A stretch of 64,000 nt of DNA from Amycolatopsis saalfeldensis. GTDB lineage: Bacteria; Actinomycetota; Actinomycetes; Mycobacteriales; Pseudonocardiaceae. Shown in pieces: positions 26,801 through 36,900 of this stretch (positions within the stretch are counted from its first letter, which is position 1; every line of letters starts with the position of its first letter). The notes below the pieces were generated by a model that saw only the letters and a list, made by a program, of their open reading frames with translations, had not been told where the DNA came from and did no database searches. Both the position numbers and the translations under genes were made by a program. The stretch covers positions 41,094-105,093 of the forward strand of contig NZ_FOEF01000028.1 of NCBI RefSeq assembly GCF_900110575.1. The letters run 5' to 3'.

Positions 26801-27973
26801 GACGCCCGCCACCCCGGAGGCAGCCTGTGTGTGACCGATGTTGGACTTCAGCGACCCCAGCCAGACCGGCTGCTCGGCCGAGCGCTCCCGCCCGTAGGTG
26901 TTGAAGAGCGCCTGTGCTTCGATCGGGTCGCCGAGCGTCGTCCCGGTGCCGTGTGCCTCGACGGCGTCGACGAGGTCGGGGGTCAGCCGGGCGTTCGCCA
27001 GCGCCTCCCTGATGACCCGTTCCTGCGACGGTCCATTGGGCGCGGCGAGGCCGTTGCTGCCACCGTCCTGGTTGATCGCCGAGCCGCGGATGACCGCCAG
27101 GACGGGGTGCTCGTTGCGCTGCGCGTCCGACAGGCGTTCCAGGACGATCAGCGCGGCGCCTTCGCTCCACGAGGTCCCGTTCGCCGCCGCGGCGAACGGT
27201 TTGCACCGGCCGTCGGGGGCGAGGCCCCGCTGGCGGCTGAACTCCACGAAGCCCATGGGGGTGGACATCACGGTCACGCCACCGGCCAGCGCGAGGTCGC
27301 ACTCTCCTCGGCGGAGCGATTGGGCCGCCAGGTGGAGTGCCACCAGGGACGACGAGCAGGCCGTGTCGATGGTGACCGCCGGCCCTTCCAGGCCGAGTGC
27401 GTAGGCGACCCGGCCGGACACGACGCTGCCCGAGTTCCCGGTGACCCGGTAGCCCTCGATGTCCGGGGAGCCTTCTCCGATGCGGGTCAGATAGTCCTGC
27501 GACACCACGCCCGTGAACACGCCGGTCTTGCTCTCTCGCAGCTGCGCGGCGTCGAAGCCCGCTCGTTCGACCGCCTCCCAGGCGACTTCGAGCAGGACCC
27601 GTTGCTGCGGGTCCATCGCGGACGCTTCCCGCGGCGAGATGCCGAAGAACGGAGCGTCGAAGTCGGTGGCGTCGCGGAGGAAGCCGCCTTCGCGGACGTA
27701 TGACTTGCCCGACCGCTCCGGGTCCGGGTCGTAGAGGCCGTCGACGTCCCAGCCGCGGTCGGTCGGGAACGCGGAGATCGCGTCGGTACCTTCGGCGAGC
27801 AGGTGCCACAGGTCGTCGGCGGACTCCACCCCACCGGGGAAGCGGCAGCCGACGGCCACCACGGCGATGGGCTCGTTCGCGGCGGACTCCGCCTTGGACA
27901 GCAGCTCGCGGGCCTGACGCAGGTCGGCCGTCGCACGCCTGAGGTAGCTACGCAGATTCTCTTCGTTCGTCAT
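17828..27973 (-). CDS. PKS4: modules 6 (KS-AT-KR-ACP) and 7 (KS-AT-DH-KR-ACP), C-terminal SLiM-like tail
   Basis: A 3381-residue type I PKS. Residues 1-30 form a coiled-coil docking helix (TNEENLRSYLRRAT). Module 6: KS Cys206; AT with YASH at 757 (methylmalonyl); KR with Tyr1349, a Trp at 1341 (VWGVADHG) and no LDD, hence A-type; ACP Ser1519. Module 7: KS Cys1751; AT with GHSVG and HAFH at 2301 (malonyl); DH with His2507 and Pro2516 but Gly replaced by His, with partner Asp in LLDACFH; KR with Tyr3148 and an LDD motif (B-type); ACP Ser3318. The module 7 DH, KR and ACP are clearly unlike those of the other modules. The protein ends in an acidic DTADDEDMEVLTL tail that probably recruits a TubC-type NRPS docking domain. 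ATG 27973 overlaps the PKS3 stop (ATGA); upstream in-frame codons reach 28144 but lie inside PKS3. Confidence 0.95.
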   Translation of the reverse strand: MTNEENLRSYLRRATADLRQARELLSKAESAANEPIAVVAVGCRFPGGVESADDLWHLLAEGTDAISAFPTDRGWDVDGLYDPDPERSGKSYVREGGFLRDATDFDAPFFGISPREASAMDPQQRVLLEVAWEAVERAGFDAAQLRESKTGVFTGVVSQDYLTRIGEGSPDIEGYRVTGNSGSVVSGRVAYALGLEGPAVTIDTACSSSLVALHLAAQSLRRGECDLALAGGVTVMSTPMGFVEFSRQRGLAPDGRCKPFAAAANGTSWSEGAALIVLERLSDAQRNEHPVLAVIRGSAINQDGGSNGLAAPNGPSQERVIREALANARLTPDLVDAVEAHGTGTTLGDPIEAQALFNTYGRERSAEQPVWLGSLKSNIGHTQAASGVAGVIKMVMAMRHGLLPKTLHLDRPTPHIDWSSGTVALLTGQTPWPDTGRPRRAAVSAFGISGTNGHLILEQAPPVTSSVSEAGLLAVPSAMPWVLSARDDAALRAQAVRLREALTTYPDATDADVATSLLTTRATHDHRAVLVTGGRGEFLAALDSLARDEPSSQVIRDTAVTPGKTVFVFPGQGSQWSGMAQELLDTSEVFRDKVTACASALAPYVDWSLVGVLRGAPGAPELERPDIVQPALFAMMVSLAGMWQAAGVHPDAVVGHSQGEIAAACVAGVLSLEDATRVVALRSRALLGLAGAGGMASVSLPVTEVEPRLARWADSLSVAAVNGPATTVVSGDVAALDEFIGDCAERGERVRRIAVDYASHSRHVDGIQDRLLAELSSIRPRPARVPFCSTVTGGLLDATALDARYWFRNLRRTVRFDHAVRTLLANGHHTFVEVSPHPVLTTSIEEEFEASAAEGTRPIVTGTLRRDHGEMGRLLVSAAELFTRGAAVDWRTTLPAGRRVALPTYPFQRRRYWWQPETGTTAESGLTPDQQRFWSSVDAGDAAGLAATLGAEDGDRDALSAVLPALSQWHRRSQEKARLDEWRYQVHWKPVAMTGAAAMHGTWIVATPDGWHDTGLVEECVRALERHGARVVPLPVDAGRADRAELADRLRKAATEPGCTGVLSLLGLDERGHPEHRAISRGLAGSLALAQAMVDADFDLPLWLGTAGAVAVNQHDDGPRPAQAQTWGLGRVIALEHPSFWGGLIDLPGTLDADAAARLAATLADPGGEDQVAVRPTGLLVRRLKRAPVAGRPERGSRRLRGTVLVTGATGLVGARVARWLARGGAEHLLLVSRRGRDAPGAEELETELTVFGARVTTAACDVSDRDALAALLDSIPADHPLTEVFHLAVHTELSPVRESTLDDYSATLRAKVEGADNLDALLAGTPLDAFVLFSSISGVWGVADHGAYAAANAHLDALAQRRRARGMTATSIAWGIWDVFDTEQGDTAESTRLRRRGLGFMSPDLAVTGLRQALDYDETCVAIADVEWDRFLPVFASARTRPLFDDLPDVGQVVASSVEEPDRDGASPWSDRLSRLPAREREQTLRDLVCSQAAAVLGHGDLLGIDADRAFKELGFDSLTAVELRNRIGAATGLTLPATLVFDHPTARAIAGHLLTRFTKRTAADRPQPGAVPAADDEPLAIVGMACRYAGGVSSPDDLWELLRQETDAVAGFPADRGWDVERLYHPDAGHTGTTYVRDGGFLHDAAGFDAPFFGISPREALAMDPQQRVLLEIAWETLENAGVDPHSLRGSQTGVFVGCQAQEYGSGLSAAPRDVEGYLVTGNTTSVASGRVAYSLGLEGPAVSVDTACSSSLVALHLAADSVRRGESTLALAGGVMVIPGPGVFVEFSRQGVLAPDGRCKAFSAAADGMGMAEGAGMVLIERLSEARRNGHPVLAVIRGSAINQDGASNGLTAPNGPSQERVIRRALANAGLSPADVDAVEAHGTGTALGDPIEAQALIATYGQDRPDDRPLFIGSVKSNIGHTTAAAGVAGVIKVVMAMRNGVLPKTLHVDEPSAHVDWSAASVAVLTEATAWPDNGRPRRAAVSSFGISGTNAHIVLEQAPPPADTEHAPPTPAKPAVLPWPISAVSPGALRAQARRLREHLLDHPDHLPADVAHSLATGRAALGHRAVVIAEDRQEALDGLEALAGGGSSPSVVSGTTATGGRTAFLFTGQGSQRLAMGRDLYDAFPSFANAFDEVCAFFDRNLDRPLAAVVFGDDQELLSRTAYAQPALFALEVAMFRLVESFGVVPDHLIGHSVGELVAAHVAGVLTLEDACALVAARGRLMQALPAGGAMASLQASEAAVAEALDGYGDRVGIAAVNSPESTVVSGDEDAVAEIVRCFAEQSRKTKRLDVSHAFHSARMQPVLEEFRRIAGGLDYRSPQVPIISNVTGRPATEDQLRSPGYWTDHIRRTVRFREGLESLREAGVTTLLELGPDATLTAFAHATLGAEAADPPLLVAAALHRGRPEVRQLLTALAELHVHRARRTAWTEALAGHGACGVPLPTYAFQHQRYWLRPTASRTRQGTGEHPLLGAALELADPATRWFEQTVTAEQPSFLAQHRLHHTAVLPAAAMIEWALAAARSAARQPSAPWTLRHITFAEFLPLADEGAVNTQAVVRAEDDGYRVSCYSRGQGDAETAWTEHATIEVATPGASVGTEVREIEDLRGRMREREIGTLYPRFSKMGIHYGPVFRVLRRLWHAGDEALGLVEAHETTKGDDGYAIHPVLLDACFHVVSAFVDTEDLLLLPAAVDRVTVHDTLPATVWCHARWRGPQPSGDRAVDLELLADSGRLLATIEGLRLRPVSVATIAGLNAGRPLRYEAVWRRATDSSTVPGVQAGENWLVVGLGEDIPSDWCAQIADGGIRVVTARQNGSGIAAAANADFVDLDDASEVERLFAGMSEGGARFAGLVLHAGVGAVAGDDDLTVDDTYRTARRAFLVLKNFLRTCAANRPDVIICSTGAAAPADERPVLSQTALTAAAKTVIAEYPDLKCVQIDLDPAGPVPSLPSVLGRAAALVGAGHAAVRGDRWFEARLEERDIADVSSGAFQIRPDGTYLVTGGFGGLGLATAAWLADHGARSLLLVGRTIPDPEPEALENLRKRHIEVTGLQADVADSAAVERICRQVGQRGLPPLRGIVHAAGLLDDAALEDLDWPRFSAVLDPKVRGAWNLHRAFAGAELDFFVLFSAMGSLLGSAGQANYVTANSFLDALALYRRRSGLPALSVSWGPWRQAGMAAQPELLARLAAMGVDAIRTGDALEVLGELMAGTAPHVGVARMDWRRFAAAVQHRRAYTLLEDLVTEGVDETGALRQWDPDELTRLVLEDPAEARETLLDGLLDRVALLLRISAAARAELRPRFRQVRLNELGLDSLTTVQLRNELQADCGADIPPDQLFGGATAEEIVHLVCQQLTVRSVIAAGVDTADDEDMEVLTL

Positions 27974-30900
27974 TGTGCTCCGCCCAGTCGGGATTGCCGT
28001 ACCGATCCGTTCGAGTGCACGGGCCCGCGCCCGGCGACTCCGTTGTCGAGTTCCTCGAAGAGCTCCTCGTCGCTCGCAGACTCCAGATCCGCGTGCGGTA
28101 CTCCGTCGCCCCCGCCGGTCCTCCGGTGGCCTTCGAGCTTCCACAGCAGGTCCTTGACACGGTCGGTGATCCGCGCCAGTCGCTCGTCGTCCTCGGCGAT
28201 CTCCGGGACCGCGGCCGCCACGGCGTCCAGTTCGGCCGCGAAGTCCGCGGCCGGCGCGGGCGCTGCCAGGAACAGGTGTTCTTGCAAGTGGCGGGCGAGG
28301 GCGACCGGGGTGGGATGGTCGAACGCGAGCGTGCTGGGCAGCCGGAGACCCGTTGCGGCGGCGAGCCGGTTCCGCAGTTCGATGGTGGACAGGGAGTCGA
28401 AGCCGAGGCCTTTGAACGCCTGGTCCGGCGGGATGCCGCCAGGCCCGCCGTGGCCAAGCACGGTGGCCGCGGTCGCTCGGACCAGGTCGACCAGCGCGCG
28501 TTGGCGCTCCGGTTCCGGGAGTGCCGTCAGGCGCTCCACCGTCGAGCCGGATTCGTCCACTGTCGCGGCGCGTGTGGTAACCGCGCCGACCAGCCTGAGC
28601 AAGACCGGTGGCAGGGATCCGGCCCTGGCCCGTGCACGCAGGGCCGCCATGTCCAGGCGGGCCGGTACGACGACCGCATGCTCGGTGGCTCTCGCGGAGT
28701 CGAACATGGCCATGCCCTGGTCGTCGCTGATCGGAACGATGCCGCCGCGCGCCAAGCGTGCCCGGTCGGCGACGGTCAGGTGCCCGGTCATGCCCGTGGC
28801 CCGCTGCCAGTACCCCCAGTTCAGGCTCGTGCCGGGTAACCCGAGGGCACGACGGTGGCGGGCCAGGGTGTCGAGGAAGGTGTTCGCGGCGGCGTAGTTC
28901 GCCTGCCCGGGCGTTCCGACAGTCCCGGTCAGGGAGGAGAACAGCACGAAGAAGGCGAGGTCCGCGTGACCGGTGAGTTCGTGTAGATGCCAGGCAGCAT
29001 CGACCTTGGGGGCAAGCACGCGGTGCACCTGCGCGGGGGTCATAGCGGTGACGGTGGCGTCGTCGAGCAGGCCGGCCGCGTGCACGACGGCCGTGAGCGG
29101 GTGTTCACGGGGCACGGAGGCGAGCAGGGCGGCCACCGCGTTCCGGTCAGCCGCGTCGCACGCGGCAACGGTGACCGTCGCGCCGAGGTCTGTCAGCTCG
29201 GCCGACAGACGGGCGGCGTCCGGGGTGCCGAGGCCACGACGGCTGGTCAGCAGGACGTGCCTGGCACCGTGCTGGGTCACGAGGTGGCGAGCGGTGAGCG
29301 CGCCCAGGCTTCCGGTGCCCCCCGTGACGAGCACGGTCCCGTCAGGGTCGAGCGGAGCGGGCAGAGTGAGCACGATCTTGCCGGTGTGCCGCGCCTGGCT
29401 GAGGTGTCGCAGCGCATCCGGCGCGTTCCGGATGTCGAACGCCGTTACCGTCAACGGCCGGAGCGCTCCCCGCTCGAACAGACCGGCCAGCTCAGACAGC
29501 ATCCGCGCCAGTTCGTCGGTGCCGGCGTCCATCAGGTCGAACGCCCGGTAGGCGACGCGGGGATGGGCGGCGACGACCTCCTCGGGGCCGCGGATGTCGG
29601 TTTTGCCCATCTCGACGAACCGGCCGCCCTCTCCGAGCAGTCGCAGGGAGGCGTCGACGAACTCGCCGGCCAGCGAGTTGAGCACCACGTCGACGTCGCC
29701 GCAGACTCGCCGGAACCGGTCTTCGAAGTCGAGCGACCGGGAGGAGGCGATGTGCGCGTCGTCGAGACCGGCCGCGCGCAGCGTGTCCCACTTGGGCGGG
29801 CTCGCCGTCGCGAAGACCTCGGCGCCCCAATACCGCGCCAGCTGCAACGCGGCCGTCCCGACACCACCGGTCGCCGCGTGTAGCAACAGGCGGTCTCCGG
29901 GCCGGAGCCCGGCCAGGTTCTTCAGGCCGTGGTAGGCAGTCAGGAAAGCGATCGGCACCGTCGCGGCGTCAGCGAAGCTCCACTCCGTGGGCATGCGGAC
30001 CAGCAGACGGTGATCGGTAGTCGCGACGGGCCCGGCCCCCGTCTCCAGCATCCCCAGGACGCGGTCACCCGGTGTGAGCCCGCAGACGTCGGGCGCCACC
30101 TCCAGCACGACTCCCGCGCCTTCACCGCCCGGTGGGCGGTCGTCGTCCACCATTCCCAGCGCCACGACGACGTCGCGGAAGTTGACCCCGACCGCGCGGA
30201 CCCCTACCCGCACCTCGCCCGGTCCGAGCGGCCGGTCGAGCTCGGGGTGCGCGACGAGTTCCAGGCCGTCCAGGCTGCCCGGCGACGTGATGTCAAGCCG
30301 CCACGGCACCCGCTCGTCTGGGCCGACCAGGGAGGTGCCGCCGCCCGCGCGCACGAGCCGGGGCGCGAAGGCCGAGCCATCGCGCAGGGCCAATTCCGGT
30401 TGGCCGGAATCGACCGCGCCGGGGACCGCGCATCGCGACGCGACGCTGTCGTCGAGATCCAGCAAGACGATCCGGGCCGGGTTCTCGGCCTGCGCCGTCC
30501 GGACCGCACCCCACACCGGTGCGGTGACGAGGTCGCCGATCCGCTCACCGGCACGGGCGGTGACGGCGTGCCGGGTGAGGACGACCAGCCGCGATCGCGC
30601 GAACCTGTCGTCGGCAAGCCAATCCTGCAGCACGCACAGGACCCGTTCGACCGCCAGGTGTGCGGCCGATTCCGTTGACCCGGCAGGGGTTTCGCACCCG
30701 AACACGACCGTCTCCGGGCACACGTCGCCGTCGGTGAGCGCGTCGGCCAGCGCCGCCAGATCCGGGTGCGGGAGCACCGTGACGCCTGCGTCGGCGAGGT
30801 CGTCGACGAGGCCGGCCGAGGTGAACCCCAACACCGCCCACGGCTGCCCTGACCGGCCGGCCGGCACCGGCAGAGGCTCGGGGACCCAGTCGAGGAGGAA

Positions 30901-33900
30901 CAACCAGTCGGCGCGGCCGGCACCGGCGGCGCCCAACCGGGTCGGGTCGACGGCCTTCGTCGTGAGCGAATCGACAGTCAGGATCGTCCGGCCGGACGAG
31001 TCGCCGAGGGTCAGCGCCACCTCGTCGCGTCCCTTGGGGCGGACCCGGACGCGAAGCCGCCGGGCGCCGGTGGCGTGCACGGTGACACCGGTCCAGGAGA
31101 ACGGCAACGCGATTCCGCCGTCGTTCTCCGATTCCCCGCCGCCGAGGACGGCGGGGACACCCAGCGCGTGGAGTGCGGCGTCCAGCGCGGCCGGGTGGAC
31201 GGCGAAGGCACTCGCGTCGACGTGTTCGGGCAGCTCCACCTCGGCGTAGATCTCGTCGCCGTGCCGCCACGCGGCGCGGAGTCCCCGGAACGCCGGGCCG
31301 TACCGGTAGCCGCGATCGGCCACCAGGTCGTAGTAGTCGCTCACATCGACCGGGGTGGCGTCGGCGGGAACGACGCAGTCGTGGTCTCCCGCGTCGCGAT
31401 CGAGCTGTCCGAGGAGGCCGGTGGCGTGCCGCGTCCATGTGGCCTGGTCGGAGTCTTCGCCGTCCGGACGGGAGTGGACACTGATGCCCCGGTGGCCGGA
31501 GTCGTCCGGTGCGGTCACGATCACCTGGAGCTGAACCGCCACGGCGTCCGGTAGGACGAGCGGGGCTTCGAGGGTGAGTTCGAGGACGGCGGAGCAATCG
31601 ACCCGGGAACCGGCGTACACCGCGAGTTCGACGAACGCGGCGCCCGGCAGCAACACGGTATCCGCCACGGCGTGGTCCGCGAGCCACGGGAAGCCGGCGA
31701 GCGACAGCCTGCCGGTCAGCACCAGCTGGCCGCCATCCGCCACTGCCACCTCGGCTCCGAGCAGCGGGTGTGTCGCGGTGGCGAGCCCCGCGGCGCCGAC
31801 GTTCCCGGTCAGCCGGCCGTCCAGCCAAAAGTGCTCGCGCTGGAAGGGGTACGTCGGCAGGTCCACCCGCTGGGTGCCGGCGTCGAACAGCGTGGGCCAG
31901 TTCACCGGAATGCCGCGTACGTGGACCTCGGCGACCGAGGTCAGGAATCGTTTGAGACCACCGCGCCCGCGGCGCAGAGTTCCGGTGACGACGACGTCGC
32001 GGGCGCGGTCATCGGCGTGGTTCTCCGCTGTCTGTTCGACGGCCGCGGCGAGCACCGGGTGCGCACTGCACTCGATGAAGACGCCGTGCCCATCGTCAAG
32101 CAACCTGCTCACGGCATGTTCGAAGTGGACGGGGCGCCGCAGGTTCTCGTACCAGTAGGCGGCGTCGAGGCCGGTCGTCTCGACCGGCCCGCCGGTGACG
32201 GTGGAGCAAAACGTGGCGGTGCCCGCGTGCGGGTTCGTCGCGGCGAGTTCCGACAGCAGTTCCGCCCGGATCTCCTCGACGTGGCGCGAGTGTGACGCGT
32301 AGTCGACGGGTATCAGCCGACCGCGCACATCGCGTCGGTCGCAGTCCGCCACGAGTTCGGCGATCGCATCCGGGTCGCCCGAAACCACGGTGGACGACGG
32401 CCCGTTCACCGCCGCCACGGACAGCCGGTCGCCCCACTCGGAGATGAGGCTCGCTGTCTCGTCGGCCGGCAGCGCGACGGCGGCCATCCCGCCCTCGCCC
32501 GCGATGCGCAGAAGCGCCCTGCTGCGCATCGCGCTGATCCGCGCGGCGTCCTCCAACGTCAGCGCTCCGGCCACGTAGGCGGCCGCGATCTCGCCCTGCG
32601 AGTGTCCGACCACGGCGTCGGGCTCCACTCCCAGGGAACGCCACAACCCGGCGAGCGAGACCATCGTGGCGAACAGCGCCGGCTGGACGACGTCCACCCG
32701 CTCCAGCGAAGGCGCGTCCGGTGCGCCGCGGAGCACGTCCTGCAGGGACCACGGCACGTGCGGTGCGAGCGCGTCCGCGCACGCGTCGATGTGCTCCCGG
32801 AACACTGTGCTGGTTTCGAGTAGTTCGCGGGCCATTCCCTCCCACTGCGATCCCTGTCCTGGGAACACGAAGACCGTCTTGCCCGGTATGGCCGCGATTC
32901 CGCGCACGACGTCGTCGTGCGGTGCCTTGCGCGCGAGGGCATCCAAGGCGGTCATGAACTCCGCACGGGTCCGTGCCGTGATCACGGCACGGTGGTCGAA
33001 CGTCGCCCTGCCTGCGGCCAGTGAGTACCCCACTTCGGCGGGCGTGGGTTCGGGCGTCCCGTCCAGGAAGGAGACGAGTTGGGCCGCGTGCGCGTTCAGC
33101 GCCGTGTCGTTCCCGGCGGAGAGTACCCAGGGGCAGAACTGCCGCTCCACTGTCGGTGCGGCGGTCGCGGGCTTCCAGGGCGGCGCTTGTTCGAGAACAA
33201 CGTGGGCGTTCGTGCCGCTCATGCCGAACGACGACACCGCCGCACGGCGCGGCGCGCCGGTCTCCCGCCACGGCACGGGTTCGGTCAGCAGCGATACGGC
33301 GCACGATTTCCAGTCCACCCGGGGCGAGGGCTCGTCGACGTGGAGAGTCTTCGGCATCAGCCCTCGCCGGATGGCCTCCACCATCTTGATGACCCCGCCG
33401 ACACCGGCGGCGGCCTGGGTGTGGCCGATGTTCGACTTCAGCGAACCCAGCCACAGCGGCCGGTCGGTGGTGTGCTGCGCGCCGTAGGTGGCGATCAGCG
33501 CCTGCGCCTCGATCGGGTCTCCCAGCATCGTGCCAGTGCCGTGCGCCTCCACGAGGTCGACCTCGGCGGGCACGACGCCGGCGTTGGCGAGGGCCTGCCG
33601 GATCACGCGTTGCTGCGCGGGCCCGTTGGGGGCGGTCAAGCCGTTGGACGCGCCGTCCTGGTTGACCGCCGACCCGCGCAGCAGGGCCAGTACCCGGTGG
33701 TTGTTGCGCTGCGCGTCCGACAGCCGCTCCAGCAGGAGCAGGCCGATCCCCTCGCCCCACCCCGTGCCGTCGGCACCGCCGGCGAAAGCCTTGCACCGGC
33801 CGTCCGGCGACAGCCCGCGCTGCCTGCTGAACTCGATGAACGAAGCCGGACTGGACATCACGCTCACCCCGCCGGTCAGGACGAGGTCCGTTTCGCCGCT

Positions 33901-36900
33901 GCGCAGTGCCTGGCCGGCCAGGTGGATCGCCACCAGCGAAGAGGAACAGGCGGTGTCGACGGTGACCGCCGGCCCCCGGAGGCCGAACGTGTACGAGACC
34001 CTTCCGGACGCGACGCTCGTGGTGTTGCCCGCGAGCAGGTAGCCCTCAAGGTCGCCCGGGGCGTCGTAGCGCGCGTAGTGGTTGTCGATGACGCCGGTGA
34101 ATACTCCCGTATTGGTGTCACGAACCGAGGTGGGGTCAATGCCCGCGTGTTCGAAGGTCTCCCAGGCGACTTCGAGCAGTAGTCGTTGCTGGGGGTCCAT
34201 GGCCTTGGCCTCGCGTGGCGAGACCCGGAAGAAGGCCGCGTCGAACTGCCCGGCGTCGTGGAGGAAGCCGCCTTCCCGCGTGTAGGTCTTGCCCGGCTGC
34301 TCGGGATCCGGGTCGTAGAGGCCGTCGACGTCCCAGCCGCGGTCGGCCGGGAACCCGGAGATCGCGTCCCGGCCGCTGGCGACCAGGTCCCACAGGTCTG
34401 CCGGCGAGCGCACGTCGCCGGGGTAGCGGCACGCCATGGCCACGATCGCGATCGGTTCGTCGCCGGCCGACGCGGTCTTGGCGGGCGCCTGCTCGGAATC
34501 GGGCCCGCCGAACATCTCGCCCGCGAGGTGCCGAATCATCTCGCGGATCGTCGGTCGGTCGAAGACCAGGGTGGTCGGGAGGGCCAAGCCGGTGGCGGCA
34601 GCCAGCCGGTTGCGGATCTCCACGGCGGCGAGCGAATCGACACCGAGTTCGCGCAGCGGCCGTTCGACATCGACTCCGTCGGCCACGGGGTGGCCGAGCA
34701 CGGCGGCCACGTGGGCGCGAACCAGGTCGGTCAGGCGCTCGTTCCGCTCGGCCTCCGGGAGTCCGGCCAACCGCCGCGCCGGCGACGGGCCTGCCTCGGG
34801 CGGGCCGGAAAGGTCCGGGGTGAGCGATGCCAGGACCGCCGGCAGCGTCCCAGCCCCGGCGCGCTCCCTCAGTGCCGCCTCATTCAGCCGCGCGGGTACC
34901 AACACCGGGCTCTTCGAGGTCAGTGCGGCGTCGAATAGCTTCAGCGCGGTATCCACCGGCAGCCGGTCGAGGCCGGCTTGTTCCCAGTGCCCCCACGCGA
35001 TGCCGGTGGCGGGCAGGCCGACCGCACGGCGGTACACCGCCAGGGTGTCGAGGAAGCCGTTCGCCGCCGCGTACGCGCCCTGCCCCGGCGTGCCGACGGC
35101 AGCCGCGACGGACGAGCACAGCACGAACGCCGACAGGTCCATGCCGCTGGTGAGCTCATGCAAGTACCAGGCGGCGTCCACCTTGGGCCGGAGAACAGCA
35201 TCGAGCCGCTCAGGACTCACGTGCTGGACGACACCGTCGTCCAGCACGCTCGCGGCGTGCACAACCGCCGTCAGCGGGTGTTCGGGTGGAACGGCTGCCA
35301 GCAGGTCGGCCACGGCCTTCCGGTCGGCGACGTCGCAGGCCGCCGATGTCACGTGTGCGCCCAGGCCGGTGAGTTCCGCCGCCAACTCGGCGTCCCGTCC
35401 CTTCCGGCTGGCAAGAAGCAGGTGTCGCACCCCGTGCTCGTCGACCAAGTGGCGCGCCAGCAACCGGCCCAGGGCGCCCGTGGCCCCGGTGATCAGGACG
35501 GTGCCCGCGGTGTCGAGGACGGGCGCGTCGTCCGTCGCGTCGTCCTCCTGTTCGAGTCGCGGCACGAACAGGGTGCCCGCGCGTACGGCCGACTGCGCTT
35601 CCCCCGAGGCCACTACGCCCCGGATCACGGGAGCGAACGCCTCGGGCGCATCGACGTCCACGAGCACGATTCGACCCGGGTGCTCGGACTGGGCGCTGCG
35701 CACCAATCCCCACACCGGGGCGCACGCGAGGTCGTGGACATGCCCGGTCGCACCGGTCGCGCCCCGGGTCACCACCACCAGGCGCGAGTTCTCGAACCGG
35801 TCCTCCTGGAGCCACGCCCGCACCAGTGCGAGCATGGCCTTGGCGTGCTCGTGGGCCGCCCGTGCCGGGTCGGCCCCAGCGTTCGCGAAGACGGGTAACA
35901 CCACGACATCGGGTACCTCCGCCCCGTGGGAGACGGCCTCTTGCAACGCCGCCAGGTCTCGGTGGCGTTCGGCACCGTCGATCAGCAGAATGCCGTCGTC
36001 CGCGGGGCCTAAGAGCACCCAGTGCCCGTCGGGAGACGCCTGCTGGACGTCCTTCGGCAGCCACTTGATCGTGAGCAGCGAGCTGTCGTCAGCGGCCGCA
36101 CGGCCGGCGGTTCTCGCGAACGGCTGGTCGAACCAATGGCGCTGCCGTTGGAACGGGTAGGTGGGCAGCTCGACACGACGACCTTGTCCTTCGAAGAAGG
36201 CGGTCCAGTCGACGTCGACGCCGAGCACGTGGGCACCTGTCAGCGCCCTCGTCACGCTGAGGGATTCCCGGCTGTCGGAGCGGATCGCGGCGATGACGGC
36301 GCGGTCGGTCGAATCCACCAGGCTCTGGCGAGTCATCCCGGCGAGCACGGCTGCCGGCCCGATCTCCAGGTAGGTGTCGACACCCGCCGACTCCAGGGCC
36401 TGGATGCCCTGGTGGAACAGGACGGTTCCCCTGATCTGCCGGACCCAGTACTCCGGCGATTGCAGCAGTCCGGGTTCGGCGAGCTTCCCGGTCGCGTTCG
36501 AGGCCAGGGGGATCCGGGCCGGATGCAGAGTCACCTGCTCCGCGACGCGGCGGAACTCGTCGAGCACCTGTTCGGTGTGCCGGGAGTGGAAGGCGTGGCG
36601 AACCGGCAACCGCTTGGTCTTGCGGCCTTGGTCGGCGTAGGCCCGCGCGAACTCGATCACGTGTTCCCGGTCGCCTGACACAACGGTCTCGCGAGGTCCG
36701 TTGACGGCGGCGATGTCCACGAGCGCGCCACTCTTGCCGGCCAGGTGGGCGAGGACTTCGTCCGCACCGGCTTCGATGGACGCCATCGCCCCGTCCGGCA
36801 GGGACTGCATGAGCCGGCCGCGGGCCGAGACCAGCGCGCACGCGTCCCGTACGTCGAACACACCGGCCAGGTGAGCGGCGATGAGCTCGCCGATGGAGTG

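Noticed and set aside
27974..28144. N-terminal extension of PKS4
   Set aside because: It would lie inside the PKS3 coding end. The ATGA overlap and the docking-helix start at 27973 fit far better.
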